DNA from: JBGTFE01 sp049799955
GTDB taxonomy: Bacteria; Acidobacteriota; Blastocatellia; Pyrinomonadales; Pyrinomonadaceae
Direction of reading: 5' to 3'
NCBI GenBank assembly: GCA_049799955.1
Contig: JBARIW010000054.1
Location: 24,680 to 88,679 of the forward strand
Length of the DNA stretch: 64,000 nucleotides
Below, one piece after another: positions 8,097 through 17,066 of the stretch. The position numbers were made by a program, and so were the translations under genes. Each line of letters begins with the position of its first letter. The stretch's first letter is position 1. The notes beneath the pieces are model-generated. The model was not told the origin of the DNA and did no database searches. It was given only the letters and a program-made list of their open reading frames with translations.

Positions 8097-10138
8097 TTCT
8101 TAGATTTCAGTCCCGGCAGCGGGAAACACATTATAAAAAGCGGCATCCAGCGAAAGATAAAATCGAGCAGGCTGACGATAATCATCAATAAAATCAAGGC
8201 GCAAATCGTAATAATCGGAATCGAAAGCGAGCACATCATCCCGATTGAAATGTTTCCCGACTTTTTACAGCCGCCTTTATCCTTCACGCTTAAACCTTTG
8301 TGAAAGGGAAACGGCAAAACCGAGAGAACGAGGTCGCCGAATGTAATTCCCTTGAAGCGGTTGACTTGACCGCAAAGCAAATCCGACATCATAAAAGCCG
8401 TGTTCCGGTCGAACTTCCGCAAGCCCGCCGGAGTCGGGTCAATCGGCAGAGAGATGCGAATCGGGCGCGCCGGAGCGTCGGGGTCGAAAAATCCGGCTAT
8501 CTGAAACGGCTTGGTCGGCTCGCTCAAAACCGGCGGGTCGATGTCGCCGCAAAGCGGGCGTTCATAAACGCATCGAATCACAAACCAGCCTTCGCGCATA
8601 TCCATCGGCGCTTGCGCCACGAGCGGCGTCGGCTGCGGCGGCAAATCCTCTGATTTGGTGGGAAAAGCCGCTTCGATTTTTTGAGCAATCCGGTTGACGG
8701 CATCTTCGCCCGCAAAATTTTCCGGCTCGAAAATTGTCCGTGTAATCTGAACGGTTGCGTTGTCCAGTTTGGTTTGCAGATTAAATTCCGGGTCAGCCAG
8801 AGGAAATAAAAAATTCGGATACTGAATTTCCGGCGAAGTGCGGCTATACGAAATAGTTACTGCTTCCAAATCATCGCCAAACGGTTTGCTGGTGCTTGAA
8901 TTTGTTCCTTTGACAGCTATCAAAGCGTCCTTCAGCGAGCGCTTGACCTGAGTTTTTGTGTAAGTCGTTCCCTTTAGAAATTTGCCCGCGACGCCCAGCT
9001 CTACATCGGCATTAAAAACGCTGTTCAAAACCGTGTTTGTAATTATGTCTTTCAGCTCAGCTTCTTCATCGCTCAAGGCGGGCGAAACGGCATTATTGTT
9101 GAGCGCAGCCCAGACTCGCGGCATTTCGTTTATCAAAAAATCGGCAAAATCGAGCAAAACAAGCCACGACAATGTTTGAATCACGTCGCGCGAGCCGTTT
9201 CGCAAATCGGCTTTAACCGCCTCCGGCTGGTCGTCATCGGCGTCTTCACCGGCTTGTATTGCATTATTTGTGTGCTGTGCTGACTGCAATAAACTTTTCC
9301 ACGGGTCGCGAAACTGCGCGCGCATTAAAAGCGTTCGTGAATCGGGCGCATCGTTTTCGGACGAACCGCCGCCGGTCGAAGCGCTTTCAGCCGCAATATA
9401 CGATTCGCGTCTCGCGGCTGGAATCACGCCGGAGAAGATTTTTCGCCTTCGCCCGTCGTCTTCATCAAAGCTGACGGCAAAAAGCGGCTGCCGTTCTTCG
9501 CCGTCAACTATCGAAGTTTTGTTTGCGACTTTCTGCCATTTTCCCTCTTTTGATTTAACGACGAAAGCGTATTCCTCCCACGTCGAATCCAATGCGGGCA
9601 GCGGTTCATCGGGATTCAAAGCTCCCTTCGGAAACAAACGGCGAATGACATACGAAACTTTTTCTTCGCGGTCGCCGTTCAAAGCCTTGTCGGGCAAGCC
9701 CGGACGCTCGCAGACGAGACACGCCGAAATCAAATAAAAACGCTGGTGCGCCGGTTGATAAAGTTTGAGCGGTCTGTTTGCCGAATTATTGCTGAAAGCT
9801 GTAAACTGCGTGGGCAGAAGATTTACTCCGTTCTTTTTGTCCTCTTTTCTTTTGGAAATAAGTCTCAAACGGTCCAACTTTCGCGCAAATGCCGGAGCAA
9901 GCTTGATTGGTTCGGGCTGCGGAGAAACGCCGCGCCACGTTTCAGGCAAAGCGACATACTGCGCAAGGCGCTTCGGGTCGTTGGCGAGCATTTCGACATA
10001 ATCGTCCATAAAAGTATCGGTCGCAAAGCGCAAAATGCTCGGACGGCTGAATTCCGCGCGGCGCAGCGCAGCCGATGTTTGACCGATTGCGGTTTGCCAC
10101 AAAGGCGAAGGTGTTGTCCATTGAACCGTGTCTCTCAT
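8093..10138 (-). CDS. eCIS-associated 681-residue protein with hydrophobic C-terminal tail
   Basis: I do not recognise a named family. Most of the chain is soluble, and a Gly/Ser-rich acidic linker lies near residues 250-270. The last 60 residues are different: a Cys-containing stretch (KDKGGCKKSG) is followed by two strongly hydrophobic segments, around residues 632-660 and 662-676, ending in GLKSKK. This looks like a membrane hairpin. Its place between the gp5-like spike gene and the gp25-like gene implies a baseplate role. I infer it may tether the particle's baseplate to a membrane, as is known for thylakoid-anchored and some cytoplasmic CIS. It could instead be a chaperone-dependent cargo or an extended Afp10-like protein. 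Confidence 0.6.
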   Translation of the reverse strand: MRDTVQWTTPSPLWQTAIGQTSAALRRAEFSRPSILRFATDTFMDDYVEMLANDPKRLAQYVALPETWRGVSPQPEPIKLAPAFARKLDRLRLISKRKEDKKNGVNLLPTQFTAFSNNSANRPLKLYQPAHQRFYLISACLVCERPGLPDKALNGDREEKVSYVIRRLFPKGALNPDEPLPALDSTWEEYAFVVKSKEGKWQKVANKTSIVDGEERQPLFAVSFDEDDGRRRKIFSGVIPAARRESYIAAESASTGGGSSENDAPDSRTLLMRAQFRDPWKSLLQSAQHTNNAIQAGEDADDDQPEAVKADLRNGSRDVIQTLSWLVLLDFADFLINEMPRVWAALNNNAVSPALSDEEAELKDIITNTVLNSVFNADVELGVAGKFLKGTTYTKTQVKRSLKDALIAVKGTNSSTSKPFGDDLEAVTISYSRTSPEIQYPNFLFPLADPEFNLQTKLDNATVQITRTIFEPENFAGEDAVNRIAQKIEAAFPTKSEDLPPQPTPLVAQAPMDMREGWFVIRCVYERPLCGDIDPPVLSEPTKPFQIAGFFDPDAPARPIRISLPIDPTPAGLRKFDRNTAFMMSDLLCGQVNRFKGITFGDLVLSVLPFPFHKGLSVKDKGGCKKSGNISIGMMCSLSIPIITICALILLMIIVSLLDFIFRWMPLFIMCFPLPGLKSKK

Positions 10139-10145
10139 AAATTTC

Positions 10146-10862
10146 TCACCAGATATTGCCCGCGCCCGGCGTGTAGGACGCGCTGATAACGCTGTTGCTG
10201 ATTATCGTGTCGCACTGCACGACGCCGCTGAATTTCGACATTCCGGCGTCAACCGTAACCATTCCGGCGGAAACCGCAACCTGCGAAGCGTTTATAGTTA
10301 CTTTCGCCGAGGCGGTAATCGTAATTCCGCTCGTTTCCAATTTGACCGAATTGCCGTTGCTGTCCACAATTTCGACCGCGCCGGGACCGTCTTTCAAAGT
10401 AATTTTCTGCCCGCCCGGCGTTTCCAAAATCATTTTTTCCTGACCGTCCTGGTCGTCGAGCGTAACTTTTACGCCGTTGCGCGAGCGCAAAACTTTTTTA
10501 TAATTTTTTCCGCCGCCGTCCATGCTTTCGGGCGGCTTGTCGCTGCCGTTCCAGAGACATCCGACGACATACGGGCGGCGCGCGTCTCCGGCTTCAAAAG
10601 CGACTAAAACCTCGTCGTTCACGTCGGGAACAAACCAGCTTCCGCGATTATTCCCGCCCATCATCGTCGCCAGACGCGCCCACGCTTCGTAGCGCGAGCC
10701 GTTCGTGTCGGGCGACCACGGCAGAGAAATTTTCACTCTGCCCTGTCCGTCGGGGTCTTTGATGTCGGTAACCAAAGCGGGAAAGACGCCATACCAGCGT
10801 CCGCCGAGTCCGTGCGGGACGCGTTCTTCCGTAACTGTTGTGATTGCAGTTCCTTTCGGCAT
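10146..10862 (-). CDS. gp5/VgrG-type spike protein (C-terminal half of an Afp8-like spike)
   Basis: This 238-residue protein has the OB-fold of gp5/baseplate V proteins: GQGRVKISLPWSPDT, then WARLATMMGG and GSWFVPDVNDEVLVAFEAGD, followed by PYVVGCLWNG. After it comes a beta-helix-like tail of short repeats ending in PGAGNIW. Such proteins form the trimeric spike that pierces the target membrane. In most eCIS this region is fused to a gp27-like domain, whereas here the gp27-like part is the separate gene just upstream. The two frames are in register and separated only by a TAA and five codons, so the split may result from one point mutation. Confidence 0.88.
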   Translation of the reverse strand: MPKGTAITTVTEERVPHGLGGRWYGVFPALVTDIKDPDGQGRVKISLPWSPDTNGSRYEAWARLATMMGGNNRGSWFVPDVNDEVLVAFEAGDARRPYVVGCLWNGSDKPPESMDGGGKNYKKVLRSRNGVKVTLDDQDGQEKMILETPGGQKITLKDGPGAVEIVDSNGNSVKLETSGITITASAKVTINASQVAVSAGMVTVDAGMSKFSGVVQCDTIISNSVISASYTPGAGNIW

Positions 10863-10877
10863 TATTTTTCTCTGTTC

Positions 10878-11948
10878 TTATGTTTGTCCGATGCCCGTGC
10901 GCTCGGCTCTGAATTCGGTTCTAAATCCTTTCGCGTTATCAAAAATATGGGCGATTTCGGCGACGTAATATTTCCCGTTAAAAAGTTTTCCCAGACCGTC
11001 AAGCTCGACAAACGCGCCGACCCGGAGTTTTGCGTCCGGTTCGGCAATTCCGCGACCGACGACAAACTGCCGCGCCGTCGTTTTCAGAAAGCTTTCGGCG
11101 GCGTACTGCGCTTCCTGACTGTTGAGCGGAACGGCGTGAACAATCGATTCCTTGCGCTCGCCGAAGGCTTGTTTCAAAATACTGATGCCGCTCGTGTCGC
11201 TGCCAAGCTCGCTGCTGATAATCGAAGCCTGCGCCTCGTGCCTGACTGCTTCCTTTGCCGAAACGTCCCAACCGGCGGCGACGACGCTCGTGCGCTGGTT
11301 TGCCAAATCCGCCATCACGCAAAACTCGCGCAGCTGCGCGCCGTGTTTGAGCGATAATTTATCCTGACCGCGCTTTGAACGCGTTTTGACGTTTAAGGTT
11401 TTATCTTTAATCCAAACTTCAGCGTCAATCGCTCGGGCGCGCTCGCGCAAAAAAGCCAAATCGCTTTGATTTACCTGCGCCACGACTTTATATGTCGGGC
11501 TGGAAACGTCGATGCTCGCAGTCAGGCTGTGTTCACCGGCGATTTTGTTGAAAATATCCGAGTCCGTTACGTCTTCGAAAGTGCGCGTCCGGCGCGTCAT
11601 CCGCAAATTTTGCAGAGCGTCTTCGGCAAGAACCGTTATTTCCGGCGACTGCGCTTCGGGAAAATTGGCTTCGAGCGCCGTAATTTTACCGTTAAAAAGC
11701 TCGTCCCGTTCGATTTTTATTTGAAAATCTTTGCCGAAATCGAGCGTCTGCCGGTCGAAATAAAGAAAATCGGTCGAGTTGTTTTTCGGTCCCCAGTTGC
11801 CGAATTTCGCCTCGCAGCGATAAAGACCGTTTGTCTTTTCGGTAATCAAAAGATAGTTCAGCCCGCCGACCAGAGAAGTATTTTCCTCGCCGCCGATAAA
11901 AATCTTCGGTCGCGCAGAGTTAAGTCCGGTTGTCGAATCAAGTGGCAT
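10878..11948 (-). CDS. gp27/late control D-type hub protein (N-terminal half of an Afp8-like spike)
   Basis: This 356-residue hub protein shows the late-control D pattern: an N-terminal beta domain (RPKIFIGGEEN), then the segment SDIFNKIAGEHSL and NQSDLAFLRERARAIDAEVW, which is very typical of VgrG/gp27 proteins. The C-terminus ends in a conserved fold with FNGKYYVAEIAHIFD. The hub links the tube to the spike. It is preceded by the DUF5908 gene nine bases away and followed in the same frame by the gp5-like gene. It ends in a TAA immediately after GIGQT. Confidence 0.88.
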   Translation of the reverse strand: MPLDSTTGLNSARPKIFIGGEENTSLVGGLNYLLITEKTNGLYRCEAKFGNWGPKNNSTDFLYFDRQTLDFGKDFQIKIERDELFNGKITALEANFPEAQSPEITVLAEDALQNLRMTRRTRTFEDVTDSDIFNKIAGEHSLTASIDVSSPTYKVVAQVNQSDLAFLRERARAIDAEVWIKDKTLNVKTRSKRGQDKLSLKHGAQLREFCVMADLANQRTSVVAAGWDVSAKEAVRHEAQASIISSELGSDTSGISILKQAFGERKESIVHAVPLNSQEAQYAAESFLKTTARQFVVGRGIAEPDAKLRVGAFVELDGLGKLFNGKYYVAEIAHIFDNAKGFRTEFRAERTGIGQT

Positions 11949-11957
11949 CTTTTTCCT

Positions 11958-12134
11958 TTAATGCGCCGAAACTCTTTCGAGCCTTTCGGCGCGGCGTTCC
12001 AGCATTCGTTTTACTTCGTAATCGGTCATTTCGGGCTTTTCCGCAGAACCTTTTTCATCCGATTTTTCGCTTCCCGCGCTTCTTTGAACAGGCGTTTCGG
12101 GCATTACTTCAAATTCGTTAATTACAACAGGCAT
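11958..12134 (-). CDS. DUF5908-like small eCIS protein (Afp6/Pvc6 position)
   Basis: This 58-residue protein starts MPVVINEFEVMPE, the characteristic N-terminus of the DUF5908 family found beside eCIS hub genes. The middle is charged and probably disordered, and the C-terminus is a basic amphipathic helix (YEVKRMLERRAERLERV). The gene lies seven bases downstream of the LysM-containing gene and nine upstream of the gp27-like gene, so it is translated as part of the block. The function of the family is not established; a small baseplate or assembly factor is likely. Confidence 0.8.
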   Translation of the reverse strand: MPVVINEFEVMPETPVQRSAGSEKSDEKGSAEKPEMTDYEVKRMLERRAERLERVSAH

Positions 12135-12140
12135 AACTGT

Positions 12141-12956
12141 TTACTCCGTTCCAAATGAAAATTCGGCAGACAGATTTACGGGAACTCCCGCGTCGTTCAT
12201 AAGCGGCACGCCGCCGCCGATTCCAACGGAAACTCCGCCGGAAATTCCTCCCGAAATTCCGATTCCGGCATTCATATCGAGAAGCTGTCCGGGCTGTAAC
12301 TGTCGCGGATTCTCAACTCCATTGGCGGCGGCAATCGACTGCCAATCGTCTTTTTTGCCCTGATTCGCCGCCATTCCCTGCACAGTCGAGCCTTTCGGCG
12401 CGCTCGTCAGCGGGCGCGTCCCGGGCAGAGGCGTTTTCGAAGGCGCGTCTTTGACGAATTTATATTTGTCGATTTTCTGCTGCGACAGACTTAGAGACAT
12501 ACTCGCCCGGAGCGGAATTCCTTCGCTCGAAAAAAACTCCAGCGATTCTTCGAGCGCGTCCATCAAGCCGTCAAATTGAAACGAACCCCAGACGAACCGA
12601 ACGGCGGGCGGAATATATTTTTTCGAGCTGGCAGGCTCTTCGGTCGGCGTGATGAAATAGCTGATTTTTTCGGTCATTTTCCGAACGTCGCTGACGGCTT
12701 CGCCTTCCTGCGGCGCGTTTACGTCAAACCATAACTGCAAGGTCAGCTTGGTCGTTCCCGCGCCGACAAATTGCTGCGTCGGCGTTCCGCGCTGGTCGCC
12801 CGCGCCTTCAGGCGTCTTAATTTGATTGGCAAAAGCGACCTTGAGCGTTTCGGGATTAAACTGCACCTTGACGTTATTCTCCGGTTTTATTTCGTTTTTA
12901 TAGTCGGCATCGAGTTGTCGAAGCTCGGCTTTTGCTAATTTAACGGATTCAGGCAT
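12141..12956 (-). CDS. CIS tube-to-hub adaptor with LysM domain (Afp7/Pvc7-like)
   Basis: The 271-residue protein has an N-terminal tube-like domain (VQFNPETLKVAFANQ, TKLTLQLWFDV, YIPPAVRFVWGSFQFDG) and a C-terminal LysM-like unit: GSTVQGMAANQGKKDDW, then IAAANGVENPRQLQPGQLLD. It ends in a Gly-rich tail. This is the classic Afp7/gp53-related adaptor architecture joining the tube to the baseplate hub. The LysM unit is inferred to bind neighbouring particle proteins rather than cell wall, as proposed for phage homologues. The stop is 16 bases after the downstream DUF5908 neighbourhood begins, consistent with an operon. Confidence 0.88.
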   Translation of the reverse strand: MPESVKLAKAELRQLDADYKNEIKPENNVKVQFNPETLKVAFANQIKTPEGAGDQRGTPTQQFVGAGTTKLTLQLWFDVNAPQEGEAVSDVRKMTEKISYFITPTEEPASSKKYIPPAVRFVWGSFQFDGLMDALEESLEFFSSEGIPLRASMSLSLSQQKIDKYKFVKDAPSKTPLPGTRPLTSAPKGSTVQGMAANQGKKDDWQSIAAANGVENPRQLQPGQLLDMNAGIGISGGISGGVSVGIGGGVPLMNDAGVPVNLSAEFSFGTE

Positions 12957-12972
12957 TTCTGATTTTCCTCAT

Positions 12973-13440
12973 TTAATCGATTTTCAGTTTCAGAGATTCA
13001 TACGCCAGTTGCAGCTCCTCGATTGCGACGCCGCCGTCTTTGGCGTTAAGCGGCGGCGCTTTCAGCTTAATCGGAACGCATCTGGTCAGCAAAAATTTCG
13101 CTTTTACCTTTTTGTCCGTCGAAAAAACGATAACTTCGGCGTCAGCGCGAACTTCCGGGTTTGTCTGGACAAGCTCGACCCATTTCCATAAATCGAAAGT
13201 TTCGGTCATCCCGCGTTTCAACGTCAGCGAAGCGTAATTTATCGGACCTGTCAGGCGAATTTGCTTGCCGTTGTTGCCGCCTTCGCGAATCGTTTTTACG
13301 TCCATCGTCATTTCCAGACCGTCGCATTCGGCAAAAGCCGCGTCGCAAATCTGCATCGCCACGCCTTCGACTTTTATCTCGATGGCAAAATTAAATGCCA
13401 TGAACGGGTAATTTACTGTTTCATTTGTCGAATTTGCCAT
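12973..13440 (-). CDS. Tail tube protein, second copy (Afp5/Pvc5-like)
   Basis: This 155-residue tube protein carries the family hallmark: an N-terminal YPFMAFNFAIEIKVEG, then FAECDGLEMTMDVKTIREGGNNG and SLTLKRGMTETFDLWKWVE. It probably forms the first tube ring near the hub, because its gene sits next to the LysM adaptor, while the second tube gene encodes the main tube. It is less acidic and slightly longer than the other copy. The start follows the stop of the giant sheath gene by 12 bases. Confidence 0.93.
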   Translation of the reverse strand: MANSTNETVNYPFMAFNFAIEIKVEGVAMQICDAAFAECDGLEMTMDVKTIREGGNNGKQIRLTGPINYASLTLKRGMTETFDLWKWVELVQTNPEVRADAEVIVFSTDKKVKAKFLLTRCVPIKLKAPPLNAKDGGVAIEELQLAYESLKLKID

Positions 13441-13452
13441 TTTTTAAGTTTT

Positions 13453-16400
13453 TCAAACCGTTTCGGCGACAGTCGTTCGCCCGCCCGCCTGCACCAGTCG
13501 AACCGTTACGAATTTCAGCGGCAGCGACGGCGCGACGCGCAGCTCGACGATAAAACGACCTTGCTCAAGACTCTGGAAATTATTGATTGTTTCGCTGACG
13601 ACGACCTGATACGACGTTGCCGGCGTCTCTCCGGCGAACGCTCCGCGCATAAACATCAAATCGAGAAGCGACGAGAAACCGCGCTGAACCTGTCGGCGAA
13701 AACGCTCGTTATTCGGCTCGAAAACGTATTCCGTGCCATGTTTCAAAGCCAGACGGCGCAGAAGGCTCAAAAGCCGCCGGACGTTTATCTGGCGCAAATC
13801 GAAATCGTCGCTCAAGGTATCCGAATCGAGCACCATAAATCCGGTCGGCTCCTGTCTGACGAGATTGATTAAGCCGTCCTGAAAATCCAGAAAGCTCTCG
13901 CGCCCGAACTCGGTCGCCAAGCCGACGACTTCCTGCAAAGCCTCGTTTGCCGGAGCAATCCACGCGCCGCGCCGCGCCGCGCGCTGAGCCATTACGCCGC
14001 AAATCGCGCCGCTTGCCGGAACATTCAGGACAGTATCAACATTGTCCCCGCGCGTTATCAGCCATGGATGATACAGCGCGCCGAAGCTCAAAGCCTTTGT
14101 TTCATCCGCGCTGAACGGCTCGACGCCGGTGTCGTCTGCCGCAATCAAACCTTTCGTGGTTTTCAGCGTCGTGATGTGCCGGACGGCATCGTCTTTTTCG
14201 TAATGTTCGGGCAAAGACAAAACGGCAAATATATCGCCGCGCGCCGCGCACATTCGCAGCAAAGCGCGCTGGACGGCAAGCAGAACATCCGGTTTGTAAA
14301 TGTTCGGGTTGCTCGAACCTTCGACGGCGCGCGAGGCGTTTGTTACCCAGTTGTCCGCCGCCGGAACTTTAATCGTCAAACCGTTAGACCAATTACTGAA
14401 AAATTTTCCGATTTCGGCGCGGACGCGATAATAATAAATTCCCGTGCCGCGTTCCGTAATCTTAAATTCCTTTTCTTTTCCGGTATAAATTACCTGCGAA
14501 GGCTCAAAACCCGGCGTCAGCGATTCTTCCAGAACAAATTTTATTGACTCGTCAGTTTCGTTACAGTTCCAAATCAGCGTGAATTTTCCCGAAGAAACTT
14601 TCGTTTCCTTTATGTTCAAATCTTTCGGCGCCGCGACAACGCGAAGCCCGCAATCTAAAAAGTTTCCCCAAAGCGGCTCGCTGACGGGTTTTATATCCGG
14701 TTTCCGGCAATCCTGAAAATGCCACCAATCGGGACGCTCCGGCGGCGGAAAGGCGGGCGGCGGCGGCAAAACCGGACCTTCCGTGTCCGTTTCGTGATAC
14801 CAGCCGAGATGAACTGCGTCCGGAACGGAAATAATCGTTGCTTCGTCCAAGGAAAAGCTTGTATAAACCGGATTGGTCGGCGTGCTTTCAGCCGCAACGC
14901 CGGTTGTCGTTTCCGGCACGAGCGCGGAATGAATTCCCCGGAGCGAGCGCGGTCGCTGGCTCAGATAGCGAATAAATTCGCCTTCATTCAGAAGATTGTT
15001 TAAGCCCGTATTTTTTAACTTTTCATCCAGAAAAAGTCCGGCATCGAAGACTTCCAAGCCGTCGCGCTGGAGCGCAGTTCCCGGCAAAAACATGCTGCCG
15101 AGATAATTTTCGGGAAAAGGCGTCGGGAAAACCGGAAAATAAAAGCCGTCGCGGTCGCCATTTCCGGCGACAGGGAAGCTCGATAAATCTCCGGCTTGCG
15201 TCCACGAAGGAATTTCCGGCGCGTCCGTCTCGCGGCTTTCGGGAAAACGATACAAATCGTCATCGACCGGCAAATCTCCCCAAAACCGTTCCTGACCGGA
15301 ATTAAATGCCAAATCGCTCAGTTTGATAAAAGATGTTTCGTCTTTTTTTATCCACAGTTCAAAAGTCAGACGCTCGACCAGCGTTGCCGACGGCGGGCTA
15401 ATGCCGAATTTCCGGCACGAAACCGCGCGACATGTAAGCTCGACATCCGCCTGCGTTTCGGAATCGGCGACGTTGACCGCCTCGACCTGCATACAAAGGA
15501 TTTCCGCTTTTTCATTGTAGGAAGCGAGCAAACTGCCGACGGCGGGCGTCAGCTCCTGAGACGGGATAATGAATTTAAGCTTGACCTTCGGAGGCAATTT
15601 TTCATCGCTTTCGCCTTCCTGCGGAACGATAGTTATCTCGGCTTGACGCTCGACGAAAAACGGCATTGTGATGTCCTGCGAGCTCAAAGTATTTCGATGC
15701 GTCCACATTCTGACGGAAATGTGTTTGACTTCACCGGGAGAAGTAATTTCGGGCGAAGAAACCGTTTCGGACAGATTTTCCACCCAGATGAAACGCTTTG
15801 AAGTAACTTTTACGATTGATTTTCCGGGCGGCGGCTTGTTCGGCGTCGAGCCGTCTTCGATTTTATCGGCGGTCAAATATAAAATTAATCCCTCATCCGA
15901 AAAATCCAGGCGCAGTAATTCCTCGTTTTTCAAAGGCTCGTTGGCGGGAATTTCCAGCCGTGCGATTTTTTGCTCGCCGTCATCGGTTATGCTTAAAAAT
16001 TTGACCGCGCGCGAAAGCGTCGCCGTGCCGATTTGCAAATCATCCGACCAGCTTCCTTTCGAGCGCGAGCGGGCGAAAGCCGGCATAAAATCGGGCGTTT
16101 CTTTTTCGTGAAAATGAACGTCGGCAAGTCCGGCAAGCGGGAAAAAATTATAACAGGCGCGATTAAGCGGGGCTTCGCCGATGCCCGGCTTAAGCCGCGC
16201 CACACGAACTACCCAGCAGCGTTTTCCGCCGTTTCGGAAAAAAGCCCTGACGGTCGGCGCAAGATACGCGTAAACCATCTCGCCTTTTTCCTTGTTCCAG
16301 ACGAGCGGCAGGCTCTTTCCGAAAATCGTATTGAACTGTTCGGCTGAATCCAGCACGACCGGAATTCCGATTGGACCCGACGCGGCAAATCCGACAAACA

Positions 16401-16500
16401 GCGCGATGTCCATTCTCGGCAGAATGTTTTCGCGCGACGCCGCCCGGGCTTCAAAACGAAAGCCGGGCAGCCGACGGATTTTTTGATTAGTCGTTACCAT
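13453..16500 (-). CDS. Giant tail sheath protein with fibronectin-III-like insertion
   Basis: This 1015-residue sheath protein is about twice the usual size. The N-terminus (PRMDIALFVGFAASGPIG, then AVRAFFRNGGKRCWVVRVAR) and the C-terminus (YVFEPNNERFRRQVQRGF and a FIVELRVAPSLPLKFVTVRL block) match tail sheath proteins. Between them lie large insertions. One, around residues 625-712, looks like a fibronectin type III fold (FTLIWNCNETD, YYYRVRAEIGKFFSNWSNGL). It probably builds the baseplate-proximal sheath ring, since it is encoded next to the Afp5-like tube. The insertions likely decorate the particle surface. The FN3 call is from pattern only. Confidence 0.88.
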   Translation of the reverse strand: MVTTNQKIRRLPGFRFEARAASRENILPRMDIALFVGFAASGPIGIPVVLDSAEQFNTIFGKSLPLVWNKEKGEMVYAYLAPTVRAFFRNGGKRCWVVRVARLKPGIGEAPLNRACYNFFPLAGLADVHFHEKETPDFMPAFARSRSKGSWSDDLQIGTATLSRAVKFLSITDDGEQKIARLEIPANEPLKNEELLRLDFSDEGLILYLTADKIEDGSTPNKPPPGKSIVKVTSKRFIWVENLSETVSSPEITSPGEVKHISVRMWTHRNTLSSQDITMPFFVERQAEITIVPQEGESDEKLPPKVKLKFIIPSQELTPAVGSLLASYNEKAEILCMQVEAVNVADSETQADVELTCRAVSCRKFGISPPSATLVERLTFELWIKKDETSFIKLSDLAFNSGQERFWGDLPVDDDLYRFPESRETDAPEIPSWTQAGDLSSFPVAGNGDRDGFYFPVFPTPFPENYLGSMFLPGTALQRDGLEVFDAGLFLDEKLKNTGLNNLLNEGEFIRYLSQRPRSLRGIHSALVPETTTGVAAESTPTNPVYTSFSLDEATIISVPDAVHLGWYHETDTEGPVLPPPPAFPPPERPDWWHFQDCRKPDIKPVSEPLWGNFLDCGLRVVAAPKDLNIKETKVSSGKFTLIWNCNETDESIKFVLEESLTPGFEPSQVIYTGKEKEFKITERGTGIYYYRVRAEIGKFFSNWSNGLTIKVPAADNWVTNASRAVEGSSNPNIYKPDVLLAVQRALLRMCAARGDIFAVLSLPEHYEKDDAVRHITTLKTTKGLIAADDTGVEPFSADETKALSFGALYHPWLITRGDNVDTVLNVPASGAICGVMAQRAARRGAWIAPANEALQEVVGLATEFGRESFLDFQDGLINLVRQEPTGFMVLDSDTLSDDFDLRQINVRRLLSLLRRLALKHGTEYVFEPNNERFRRQVQRGFSSLLDLMFMRGAFAGETPATSYQVVVSETINNFQSLEQGRFIVELRVAPSLPLKFVTVRLVQAGGRTTVAETV

Positions 16501-16600
16501 AATCGTCTTTTGACGCTCTAATTAAACGAGTTGCGGGTTTGAAGCGGCTTTGCCGCAAAATCGCGCGGCAAAGCCTTCATACAAAACAAACCGCGGCGAT

Positions 16601-17047
16601 TTACTCCATTTCCAGACGCTCGTATGCAAGAGTTAATTCTTCCATCGCTACGTCTGTGCCTTTCGCGTTCATCGGACCGCCGACATATTTGATAATGCGG
16701 GCATTCAAAAGACGCCACGTCAAAACCGGCGAAGTATTTGTTTTATCCTCGCTCATCAAATTTATCGTCACGTTACGAACGCCGTTGGTCGTCCCGTTGC
16801 GAATGTCGTTGAGCCAGCCGTATAAATCCAAAACGCCGATTGCGCCGCGTTTGAGCGTTACATCGCTGGCTTTGTTCAAGCCCGTGATTTTGCGAACGTT
16901 GTTAGTCGCCTCGTTGCCGTTTCGATATTCCACGACGGTCATTTCCATGCCGATATTGCTGCATTCCTGAAATCCGGCGCGAATGCCCTGTCCCAAATCA
17001 ACCGTAAAATTAAACTGCGGATACGGATTTACTCTTTCAGTTGCCAT
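16601..17047 (-). CDS. Main tail tube protein (Afp1/Pvc1-like)
   Basis: This 148-residue inner tube protein has the expected family order: YPQFNFTVDLGQG, FQECSNIGMEMTVVEYRNGN, then a SDVTLKRGAIGVLDLYGWLND segment. A strong GGAGGA ribosome site seven bases before the ATG fits a highly expressed structural protein. It follows the main sheath gene by 19 bases, the usual sheath-tube pairing. The roughly 100-base gap downstream, before the giant sheath gene, is larger than most in the operon. Confidence 0.95.
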   Translation of the reverse strand: MATERVNPYPQFNFTVDLGQGIRAGFQECSNIGMEMTVVEYRNGNEATNNVRKITGLNKASDVTLKRGAIGVLDLYGWLNDIRNGTTNGVRNVTINLMSEDKTNTSPVLTWRLLNARIIKYVGGPMNAKGTDVAMEELTLAYERLEME

Positions 17048-17066
17048 TTTTCCTCCTCAAAATGCT

